From Sanderia malayensis (Eukaryota > Cnidaria > Scyphozoa > Semaeostomeae > Pelagiidae): DNA of 64,000 nucleotides. Below, piece by piece: positions 56,301 to 64,000 of the stretch (the stretch's first letter is position 1; each line of letters starts with the position of its first letter). The stretch is taken from positions 1 to 64,000 of the forward strand of contig RQOL01000921.1 in the NCBI GenBank assembly GCA_013076295.1. The letters are read 5' to 3'. The translations under genes were made by a program, and so were the position numbers. Below the pieces are notes generated by a model. The model made no database searches. It was not told where the DNA came from and saw only the letters and a list, made by a program, of their open reading frames with translations.

Positions 56301-57167
56301 GTTCTTTTTTCGCTATTCTTACTGGTATAATTTCATCATCTTCATTTAAATAGATGTTGATTGAAATGTTGTTGTTTATTTCGAATGTATCAATCATCTT
56401 TTTATCTTGCACTTTTACTGGATATTTCAATCCCTCGCAGTTAAGCTCGTTCAAGTACTGTTGATACTTTGCGACTCTTTGTGGATGTTTTGATTGTGGA
56501 TGTAGTGCAGATAGAATTGCCCAGATGAAGCATTTATCATCATCGTTTTGCACGTTAATGACTGCTTTTTTGTTTTTGATGTGGCGGGTAGCTGCAAATA
56601 TTTTTTACCTTTGATTGCTTCATAGTCGAACATCTTCACTAGCAGTTTGATATACTTTGTAAATATCCAGCCGCTTCCATTTTCTGTAAATTCATCTATG
56701 TCATTTTTTAACTTTCTAATGGCGTCGTCTATTTGGCCTTCAAGCTCTTCGATATCTTCAATCTCTGATCGCAGCAGTGAATAGATAGCAGATCTGAATA
56801 CTGGCGGTGGATCTGATATGATATCACCGATCGGCTTATGAAATTCTACTTCGAGAACAATATAGTACTTTATCCCTTGCTTATGTGTATATATCTCACT
56901 CATAAGTTCGCGAATGGTGTGCTGCTTGATCTTTTTCATATTTTCAATATCCTCTTCCTTAGTATATATTTTAAATGCTTTATCATCTATCTTTTTCTTT
57001 TTCCTACCTTCGCCAACTAATTTGGGTGGCGATTGCACATTATGAGATGTTCGCTTGTGCGCCATTAGATTCGCCATTCTATTGAATACTTTCCCACATT
57101 GATAGCAAGAGATTTTTCTTTTCTTGCTATTATTAGCAGCTGCGCTTTCTTCGTGTGATCTCTTCAT
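53365..57167 (-). pseudogene. protein-primed family B DNA polymerase, frame breaks
   Basis: Minus-strand pieces from 5': 57167-56451, 56553-56128, 56033-55407 and 55353-53365. The start is taken at MKRSHEES (57167), because the longer frame's first Met lies in the TATA box. N-terminal: C2H2 finger CYQCGKVFNRMANLMAHKRT. Next piece: DDKCFIWAILSALHP, a motif shared with many invertebrate Polinton polymerases. Third: exonuclease motif YADTES and FHNLKGYDMHHIL, plus an HNH/endonuclease-VII-like insert DHCHITGKYRGPACKHCN. Last piece (662 codons): Exo III LLADIFESF (Asp154), palm motif A LDANNLYGWAM (Asp235), motif B NNSVFGKT, motif C YMDTDSF (Asp495/Asp497). It copies the element from a terminal-protein primer. 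Breaks near 56550, 56180-56040 and 55400. Confidence 0.92.
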
Positions 57168-57545
57168 GACTAGATCGTGATTTGAAGTGATTTTATTCCG
57201 AGAATGATTTATATACATAAATCAACCAATCAGATTGTAGAACTTTTAACTTCTGGAAACTTCTTTATGACATCATAGAAATTTCTAGAACTTTCCGAAC
57301 ATTCCTACTTCTAGAAACTTCTGAAAAGTCCCTGTGATCTGATTGGTTGATAGCTCCTGGAAACTTCTAGAAGTTTCTGATTTCTCATGACAGAGATTTG
57401 ACGCGTACATTCGAACGTCGCATTCGAAAGTTTCTGATTGGTTCTTTGAATTCAATCTCGAGCCGAGAACGTTCAATTATAGTTCATCTAAATTAAAGAA
57501 GTGACTTTAGATAATTGACCAGACATCTCATATCAAACTGATAAA
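57168..57545. promoter_or_regulatory. divergent right promoter with heat-shock elements
   Basis: Between the polymerase (minus) and the 57546 gene (plus). The TATA for the minus side is TATATAAAT on the reverse strand at about 57208-57219, with CCAAT/ATTGG at 57226-57231. The core CAATCTGATTGGTTGATTTA is shared with the central promoter at 45369-45388. HSEs: TTCTGGAAACTTC 57251-57263; GAAATTTCTAGAACTTTC 57278-57295; TTCTAGAAACTTC 57309-57321; GAAACTTCTAGAAGTTTC 57360-57377. CGAACGTCGCATTCGAA follows. HSF control of replication genes is inferred. Confidence 0.82.
57365..57470. repeat. 106-bp direct repeat, copy 1
   Basis: TTCTAGAAGTTTCTGATTTC through AGCCGAGAAC is repeated at 58175-58280 with one difference (GATTTC versus GCTTTC). 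It contains HSE half sites, the TTCGAACGTCGCATTCGAA block and an inverted CCAAT. Confidence 0.95.
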
Positions 57546-57950
57546 ATGTTGAAGGCTTCCCATGCTGCGTTGATGGATATCGAATATATACAAGTGTCGA
57601 ATAGTCACAAATGTGTGAGAAAAGTTGGAATAATGCTTGCGGATGGAATAACTTGTTTCGAATACGAATTTATTCCTTGTGTCAAATATAGACTCTTAAC
57701 AGAAAAGTGGAAACGGACATACCGGTATTGTAGGCAAAAGATTCATCATCTGAACTATTACCCTGAAGATGCTTCATTTTCTTGTGAAGATGCAATACCC
57801 GTGATTAAAGACGTCCTAGAGTGGAATGATGTGGATATGGTATTATATAAAGGGGGCGATATTGAGCGGGCGACCTCCGAACAGATTAATATCCTTCGAA
57901 AAATATTGAAGAATTCGGGGCCCCCAAGGCAACTTCTCATGATCCGTTAA
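57546..57950 (+). CDS. possible DEDD-type exonuclease-like protein
   Basis: Intact 134 codons. The start MLKASHAALMDIEYIQVS has an Asp-x-Glu at residues 11-13, which could be an exonuclease metal site. A later MVLYKGGDIERATSEQINIL fits the YKGG-x-IE motif found in many predicted invertebrate and Polinton proteins of RNase-H-like nuclease type. It is divergent from the polymerase, shares its HSE promoter and is flanked by 106-bp direct repeats. If a nuclease, it could trim or proofread DNA, or act on host RNA. Family assignment is from motif memory only. Confidence 0.4.
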   Translation: MLKASHAALMDIEYIQVSNSHKCVRKVGIMLADGITCFEYEFIPCVKYRLLTEKWKRTYRYCRQKIHHLNYYPEDASFSCEDAIPVIKDVLEWNDVDMVLYKGGDIERATSEQINILRKILKNSGPPRQLLMIR

Positions 57951-58526
57951 AAGAGTTGAAAGAACATTACATATATTTGAACAATTGTATACTTTTAGAT
58001 GATGATTACTTTAATTGAAAAATGTCGGAATTATTTCGCTATACACATACTGCATGCTGCACATGTTGTGCTTAAAATTGTTATATAATAAAGTTAGTAT
58101 GATGGAAATTTATGGCTCATTTTTCTAAATTCTACTAATATATAAATTGTAAAAACTTTCTAGATCATTCCAGATTCTAGAAGTTTCTGCTTTCTCATGA
58201 CAGAGATTTGACGCGTACATTCGAACGTCGCATTCGAAAGTTTCTGATTGGTTCTTTGAATTCAATCTCGAGCCGAGAACATGAATTTGCCAGTTCCTCG
58301 ATATTTTTGTGTTTTTTTGCGATTTATTTAACAAATTCTTATCATCTTATAAGTGCATGGAAAATTTGAAATAATTCATTCAATATAACCAAGAGATTTT
58401 CTTTTTATTGGTGTAAAGATCTTTTTCATAAACAAAACCGTTTTTTAGTTATTAAGCTTTTTATGGGTTTTTTATCAGCTTTGGCGATGTTTTGCAACTT
58501 CAAACTAACTTTCCACAACCTGTCGT
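57951..58526. other. right-arm spacer with promoter duplicate
   Basis: No gene seen. It holds the second 106-bp copy (58175-58280), a polyadenylation-like AATAAA at about 58087-58092, and T-rich DNA up to the inverted repeat. Confidence 0.5.
58175..58280. repeat. 106-bp direct repeat, copy 2
   Basis: 105 of 106 bases equal 57365-57470. No gene starts after it inside the element, so it is a promoter piece without a partner, or a gene has been lost. Confidence 0.95.
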
Positions 58527-58653
58527 TTTCGATTATTTTTTACTGTTCATGCTCTTTTCAATTCTCAAAGACTCTCGCGCATGCGTGATCTTAACACATT
58601 CTACTGCGCATGCGTGGGCCAGGTGGGCCAGGACGCCTATTTCATCTCCTACT
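58527..58653 (-). repeat. right terminal inverted repeat of the Polinton
   Basis: Reverse-complement partner of 39950-40077, with palindromes at 58575-58586 and 58604-58615. It ends exactly at CCTACT before AAAGTAAGAG. Confidence 0.92.
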
Positions 58654-60067
58654 AAAGTAAGAGCAAAGAAAATTTTCAGAGGAATATGGAATCATTTCCT
58701 GACAGATTCAACTTTGGTGTTACCTGCATGAAAGTTAAGTTTGAAGAGAGAACTGACTTTGTACATGATATTGCTCAGCACCTCTGTGTTTCAGTCTGCT
58801 ATGAGGAAATTGCAGAGGTACGGAAGGGTATTGGAATACTAGGACTTTGTCAAATACTAGAAAACCATTTGGAGAGTGTAAAGAAGAATTCTTGTTACCA
58901 ATGTGTCAAAAGGTCAGTGATGTAATGTCCTTGTTCAGGGAAATAAAATACACAACCGTTTCTGATGAAGATCATGTTTCAAAAGAGGGAGGCGACATAC
59001 AGGAAGACATCATTTACAACATGACAAATTTCTTTGAAACGCTGGAGATAGACGGAGCTATGTCAATGCCAAGAATAGTTCTGGATGAAGATGGGAAAGA
59101 AAATGAAGTCATTGCTCCAATCACGGTTGAATAGGTATCAAGATTTTTGACTCGTTCAAAATTCATCACAGCAGGGATGAGAAATCAAGGACGTATTGAA
59201 TTTGACCAGTGGCGGCGCCAGGGGGGGGGAATGGGGGGGACTAGTCCCCCCACTTTTTCAGAAAGATGGTATCTGAGATTCATGCAAATCCGATGAGAAA
59301 ATTGGGAGAGGGGTAGGCCTACGTTCTGTGAATTGTGTCGCAAGATTATTTCAATGTAAAACACAAAAATGATACCTTTTTGTTTGACAGTTCCCAATAA
59401 ACAAGTGAAAATTTAAGTCTATAGGTCAGTTTACGATTCTATTGGACATGTAAAGCTTCCACATTTGAAATCATATATTAGCTTAAAATTCAAAGAGCAT
59501 TAGGGCGTCTCCCATGAATTCCCATCTTGGAAGGGAATTCTCCGACGTTTTCCGACGTTCAACGCTGCTATCAACGGGTGTTGTTTCAAAATATTTTCGC
59601 TGAGATTGACTCTCGTAACTATACCCATTTCTTATGTTTCTGTAAAGGTTTTTTGTGTTCTTCTAATAATGTATGCAGAAAGAGAAATCAAAGGATCCTA
59701 AGCCATTTTGAGACCTCAGAAATGACAAAATCCCGGGAGCTTCCGGGGGCTATGCCCCCTGGACCCCTACCAGGGCGCTGCCCTGGACCCGCTGGGGGCT
59801 TCCATCGCCCCCAGACCCCCAGCTGTTTTAGGCAACGGCCTCCGACCAAAACACAATTTTTAAAAATTTCTTGCCCGCCCCCACCTTTTTGGAGCTGGCG
59901 CCGCCACTGAATTTGACCATGATGGAAAATATAGATCAGTAGTTGTTCATACTTGTAGTTTTGAGATAACAACTCCAGCTTCTTTCAGATATAGCGAATC
60001 ACCAGAACAATGTATCACAAGCTTTACGGAAGACATGAAAAGCGAACCAGGTTTCGGGATTATTTGA
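58654..60067 (+). pseudogene. HECT E3-ligase C-terminal fragment split by a MITE
   Basis: Frames at 58686-58925 and 58847-59134 (VGILGLCQILENHLES then FLLPMCQKVSDVMSLFREI) stop at an in-frame TAG (59132-59134), and the same frame continues to 59206. After the MITE the frame resumes and ends TGA 60065-60067. That last part reads RSVVVHTCSFEITTPASFRY, with HTC in the place of the HECT catalytic Cys, and ends FTEDMKSEPGFGII, like the C-lobe tail of G2E3-type and related HECT proteins. HECT enzymes pass ubiquitin from E2 to substrate through that Cys. One frame change near 58850-58900, one stop and one insertion show it is dead or misassembled. Confidence 0.5.
59207..59909. mobile_element. 703-bp hAT-type MITE
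   Basis: Ends are CAGTGGCGGCGCCAG and CTGGCGCCGCCACTG, a perfect 15-bp inverted repeat. The 8-bp duplication AATTTGAC sits at 59199-59206 and 59910-59917. Eight-base duplications and CAG-type ends point to the hAT superfamily. Interior: G-rich left side, C-rich right side; open frames are compositional. It interrupts the HECT-like gene. Confidence 0.93.
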
Positions 60068-60238
60068 TCTCCTACATTCATTTTTATCAAGAAAGTAGAG
60101 ATATTATTGCAAACTTTCTTTTACCGTCTTCAGTTAAATTGAGATACTTTAATCAATAAATGGACAAGTTTGTTTTGTTACTGTTTTGTTATGCCATTCC
60201 ATAATTATATGGATTGAAACCTAAATCTGCAACTTTTA

Positions 60239-61346
60239 TTAATACACTGTAAAGGAAGAGTGCTTCTTGCCAAGTGGCTTTGCAAAATTTTGAATTGATA
60301 TGTATTCAAAGCATTCTTGGTATTCAATCGATTTCTGCTCCACAACTATATTTTCTGCTATGTAATTTTGTTTCCTTTCTGGGACATCATGCAGTACATT
60401 TTCTTCGCCTCCATAGCGTTCTGGAAGAAAATATAGTGAGTCCGGCTTACCAGCAACATTACTGTACCGTGATTTCCGTATTATGTGCACATTCCAGTGT
60501 TCTTTAAACTTGTCTAGGTCAAACTGGATTACTGAATGGAAGCAGTACCACAGGCACTCTTTGTACAGTTCCAATGATATGTCAATTACCTTTCTATGTT
60601 TCAAATCCGAAAAAAAAATTCCTTTGGTTTCGGGGGGATGGAACATATCGATGGGCATCGCCATTCACACGGAAAAAGCATTGACTTGCTGCTGCAATGC
60701 CACTTTCAGTACCGAGATCAGTTATCAATTCTACGGGGCAGCCTCCCATTTCTTTGACGGCTGTTACGTACATGGAAGCAATGTTATCAGGATAATTATT
60801 TGAATGTGTGATGTTTAACCAAAGCATCCTTCTGCTAAATCCATCAATTCCTCCGTGAATGGGGAAGCCTCATGGCTTCAATTTGTTGTGGCCGTCAGTG
60901 TGCCAAGCAAAATTTGGACCACTGTTAGTGTATATCCTCCGATGAAGTTTATGTTTTTTTCGGACAGCAACACCATCTGGATCAACCATAGCTTGCACCA
61001 CCACACGAGGTATTAGTATTCCCTCCATCCTTAAAGAATGCCATACAGATCTGTAGCCACTGCATGATCCGGGACCATTTATGATTTCCCGTATTCTTTT
61101 TTCAGCATTTTCAAATGTTGACATGTTTCGGTCATCCAATTTATCCAAGTGACGATGTAGGCCATAATCTGACAGTCTATGTTTAAGTGTCCTAATGCTT
61201 ATTTTATGGCCATGATGCTTTTCTAGAAGCAGTAAAATGTCCTCATTAGTATAACCAGCATTAAAGTAGTAGCTAATAACTTCTTTCTCGTCAAACGAAT
61301 TGCCATCATCTTCATCAGTCTCGTTTTCTGAAGACAAGAGTTCCAT
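60239..61346 (-). pseudogene. integrase-core (rve-like) gene 1, frame breaks
   Basis: Pieces from 5': 61346-60870, 60827-60594 and 60664-60239. The N-terminal part has a helix-turn-helix region (YYFNAGYTNEDILLLLEKHH, ISIRTLKHRLSDYGL). It then has the hallmark GPNFAWHTDGHNKLKP, whose Asp is the first catalytic residue. The second piece has WLNITHSNNYP and ELITDLGTESG (second Asp). The third is the C-terminal helical part (FKEHWNVHIIRKSRYSNVAGK). This family of predicted invertebrate and fish genes looks like domesticated or mobile DDE integrases; its biology is unknown. Two frame changes, at about 60830-60870 and about 60610 (A-rich). Confidence 0.7.
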
Positions 61347-62590
61347 ATCGTTTTTGCTGACCAGGATATGTGAGTTTTGATAAAGAATGCTAAAAAATCG
61401 AATCCAAACTGTTTAAGTTGGCTTTTGTTATTACCGTGAGTCTTGTTAATGCTGTGAGTGTTTTGCTTTTGCCGTGAGTCTTGCTAATGACATGAGTCTT
61501 TTGTTAATGCTGTGAGTCTTTTGTTAATGCCACGAGTCTTCTGTTAATGCTGTGAGTGTTTTGCTTTTGCCGTGAGTTTTTTGTTAATGCTGTGGCACTT
61601 GTGGGCCACCGTACTTTCTGCAAAACGGGGATAAACTCAAATGCCAGAAGAGATCTGCAAAACAATGTGTTATGTTATACAAAGAAAAAAATGTGTAATC
61701 TTCAATTTTGATTTTTTTTGTTCACCTTGAGTATATATGACCTTCTGAAGTTAATGTTTGGAATACATTTTTCTCTTTTTTATTGTGTAAACTTGTTTGA
61801 ATATAAGAATTATTGGTTGTTTCTTGTGGAATGAGATTTACTTAGAGGGTTGTCCAAACTGACAAAGAAGACCTATGTATTTACAAACAATAAATTCCTT
61901 GCAATAATCAAATTTTGCAGCCTATGAATATCCAGATCAGGGATGTAGTGATACCTTGCCCACCCCCCCCCTCCAAATCTTGTTGACAAAATGTTCATTC
62001 TATTATGCAATTTTATGTTGACATTTACTCTTCAAAACTGAAAGTATCTTGGTCATGGATATGCCCTAGACTTTCCATGCAAGTCCTAGAATATGTCCTA
62101 GCAGTCTGGGGCCCTTTGTGAAAATAGTCTTTTGGGGCCCCTATACGTAACTGTATCTTCCCTGAAAACACATGAAAGAACATAAAAAAACATATTATAT
62201 AAACCCAAATAATTTATTGGGGGCCCTTTTTGGGCCCAAATGTTTGGGGGCCCATAGTTTTACGTTTAAAGTTGCACACTGTGTGTTACACCACTGTAAG
62301 CACTGTAAGTCAGTCCGGGGCAGAGGGTGTTTTTTATTCAAAAAAGCATTTTATTTATTCACAAGGGGGCAGCTTTCTGGGGACGTTTTTCAAGCCCTCT
62401 CTTGCAGCGAGCATGCAAATAAACAAATTTCCAGGGTTGGGGGAGACCCGGGAAGTAGCTTTCCTTTGATTTTTAGCAAAAATGTTAAGCAACTCTGAGG
62501 GCTGGGGACTGAGTACAGTTGCTTATTGAAAAAATGAATCCAGCAACTTAGCCAATTCTTACTAACAATGTGCAAGGTATTAAGAGTTAC
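61347..62590. other. intergenic DNA with minisatellite and G/C-rich patch
   Basis: After the gene's 5' end comes a 20-bp minisatellite (61425-61605). From 62100 to 62260 several GGGGCCC/GGGCCC blocks occur, reminiscent of a decayed mobile element. A C-run (CCCACCCCCCCCCTCC) lies near 61960. No supported gene; frames at 62172-62498 are unsupported. Confidence 0.5.
61425..61605. repeat. about 20-bp minisatellite
   Basis: The unit TTTTGTTAATGCTGTGAGTC recurs about eight times, alternating with a TTTTGCTTTTGCCGTGAGT variant. It lies directly upstream of integrase-core gene 1. Confidence 0.85.
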
Positions 62591-63684
62591 CTATCTTCTT
62601 CTGAATGTGGGTCATAATAACCTTCTTCTTTAAGGGATCTCAGTTGTTCTTTGTAATAAAATTCCAACCTCTCATGCAATTCTCTCCACCAGCGCTCAAT
62701 CTTTAAAACAAAACAAAAATAGGAAATCATGGATATAAAAACACATCAATATGGTTAAGTGTAAATGGGTAAAAGGTGCATGTGTGCGTGATGTGCTATA
62801 ACTTAAGTTACAAAAGAGCAGATTTGGAATTGCATTTCAAACAACAGGGAAAATTGCTATAAGCTTTGAAAATGAGGTCCTATGGTTTAGCTTGTTAAGG
62901 GTTTCTTATAGAAAATAATTGAGTGTATTTCACTTACTTGGTTTGATGTTGATGATCCATACATCACAGTCTCAATTGGGTCCATGTCACCATGACGTTC
63001 CCATAGAAAAGCATGGATTGTAACAAATTCACCAGTTTCAGTGCCTTTATCGATCCTTATCTTAGAAGGCATGTAGTCATTCTCTAATAAGAACTCTAAA
63101 TACCATTTCCCCACTATCTTAGGATCCGAGCTGCTAGTCCAAACCTTAAGGTACATTATCTTCCGGCTTGCTGTGCCAATACACGCATATATTGCAAGGG
63201 GGTAGATGTTTTTCTGGTACCCCATTAACTTCGCATGACACATCAAGAGAAAAGACCCAGTTTGGCTCTTTTGTTGTGAAATCTCCCTTTCGGCGTTTGT
63301 GTTTTGCAGCTGGAATTCTTGCTTGTAGGCCCTGTTCATCTAAGTCGTACATCATGGCATGTACAGCAATTCTTGGGACATCTAGCTGGTATTTTTGGCG
63401 CACGGTATTTTGCATTGTTCTAATGCCAAGTAATTTCCCGGAACCTGACAGTTCTTTCTGCACAGCAGATTTTAATTGCTCAACAGTTACATTTGGGTCT
63501 GTGCAAAAAATCTCAAAATGCCCGAGCCTTTGATCCAAGTCCTCAAGCTCCATCGGTATCGATCAAATTCTTTCATCATGTAACTTAGAATCTCTGTGCG
63601 TTTCAATCCCTGATGGATATAACTTCGCAAAGCATCCTCCAATGATTCATCTTCCTCCCATTTTTCACATCTTGCGTTAGCCAT
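62591..63684 (-). pseudogene. integrase-core (rve-like) gene 2, spliced, frame breaks
   Basis: Starts at ATG 63684 (MANARCEKWEEDE). N-terminal helices (SYIHQGLKRTEILSYMMKEF) are followed by frame 63553-63146 (VTVEQLKSAVQKELSGSGKL, VPRIAVHAMMYDLDEQGL) and frame 63339-62938 (PLAIYACIGTASRK, SKIRIDKGTETGEF with the second Asp, YGSSTSNQ). That exon ends at GTAAGT (62932-62937). The next exon, 62591-62700, continues IERWWRELHERLEFYYKEQL and ends at GTAACT. The YGSSTSNQ/IERWW junction across the intron matches the conserved family sequence. Frame changes near 63550 and 63240. Further exons to the left were not identified. Confidence 0.7.
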
Positions 63685-64000
63685 CTTGTTTCACTGTCTG
63701 AGTTTTGGTTCCCGCCAAAATGAAGAAATTGAGTTTTGCCGCAAACTGGTAACGAGGTTTTGGCAGTCTTTGGTTGGAAACGAGGTTTTGACAGTTTTAG
63801 GACACGCGAAAAGAAAAAAAAAATTTCTGCTTTCATTTCAAAATTAATTTATTTTGTTTTTCATTCAAAATTAATTTGTTTTTAATTCAAAATGATTCTA
63901 TTTTAAATTTGAAATTAATTCACTTTTACTTTGAAAATAAATTAATTTAAAAAGTTAAACAAAACAAAAAATTTAAAGAATAAAAATTTTAAAAATTACA
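63685..64000. other. AT-rich 5' flank with short repeats
   Basis: From about 63835 to the window end the phrase TTCAAAATTAATT recurs in variants. No gene supported; probably upstream flank of integrase-core gene 2. Confidence 0.5.

Larger units (their letters stand above)
39950..58653. mobile_element. Polinton/Maverick (adintovirus-like), 18.7 kb
   Basis: Inverted ends begin AGTAGGAGATGAA at 39950 and finish TTCATCTCCTACT at 58653; 5'-AG...CT-3' ends are usual for Polintons. Inside are the defining genes: protein-primed DNA polymerase, chromodomain integrase, FtsK/HerA-type packaging ATPase, adenain-like protease, double-jelly-roll major capsid and penton-like minor capsid genes. Size fits the usual 15-20 kb. 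Left-half and most central genes point right; the polymerase points left and a small gene follows at the right end. Polintons normally make 6-bp target duplications; the flanks here (AGCGGC and AAAGTA) do not match, so one flank has changed or recombined. Most core genes have frame breaks, so this copy as assembled is not a complete coding set. Confidence 0.95.

Noticed and set aside
59527..59972. Frames inside the MITE
   Set aside because: Pro/Gly-rich by base composition and crossing the element's end; the unit is a non-autonomous element.
62172..62498. Two overlapping plus frames
   Set aside because: G/C-rich repeat-like DNA without motifs; no support as genes.
1..64000. tRNA or rRNA genes
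   Set aside because: No A/B-box-plus-cloverleaf or rRNA-like conserved block was recognised by eye; a covariance search would be decisive.

Overview
The window is invertebrate metazoan nuclear DNA. Evidence: spliced exons with GT-AG borders and short introns, AT-rich spacers, a long satellite array, a THAP-transposase DNA transposon, a Polinton/Maverick, a hAT-type MITE and two integrase-core genes of a kind common in marine invertebrate genomes. A cnidarian would fit, but the species cannot be fixed from this sequence. It is mostly a nest of mobile and satellite DNA.

Layout. 1-3092: two minus-strand terminal exons (a Ser/Thr/Pro-rich protein and a zinc-ribbon protein) and plain AT-rich DNA. 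3093-32385: about 29 kb of tandem satellite with a 448-bp monomer, about 65 copies, and two higher-order registers (3055 bp and about 4.74 kb). 32417-37187: an ISL2EU/IS4EU-like DNA transposon with long inverted ends, an intact THAP/DDE transposase on the minus strand and, on the plus strand, a frameshifted reading frame with SAP, SWIM, YqaJ-nuclease and Ulp1-protease regions. 37188-39949: a compact plus-strand cluster of small genes (two single-membrane-segment proteins, a coiled coil, a truncated MATH/TRAF-like domain), a 31-bp tandem repeat, a hairpin and a broken zinc-binding gene cut off by the next element. 39950-58653: an 18.7-kb Polinton (adintovirus-like) with about 130-bp inverted ends. 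It carries an intron-bearing RING-like gene, a Fic-domain gene, small basic core-like proteins, packaging ATPase, chromodomain integrase, two related minor-capsid (penton)-like genes, an adenovirus-core-like protein, major capsid protein, adenain-type protease, protein-primed DNA polymerase and a possible exonuclease. 58654-60067: a HECT-ligase C-terminal gene interrupted by a 703-bp hAT MITE. 60239-63684: two minus-strand integrase-core genes, one with a clear intron.

The most interesting signal is regulatory. The Polinton promoters carry dense, correctly phased heat-shock elements (alternating nGAAn/nTTCn pentamers, up to six perfect in a row) beside CCAAT boxes and TATA boxes. This occurs at the left promoter, the central promoter, the divergent polymerase promoter and a duplicated copy at the right end. 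The central and right promoters share one core that points in opposite directions. The inference is that expression of this virus-like element is coupled to the host heat-shock factor.

Many coding regions are broken by single-frame changes, often at runs of A or T, and parts of the satellite are full of one-base gaps. Both could be real decay or unpolished long-read consensus. No broken gene is reconstructed here.
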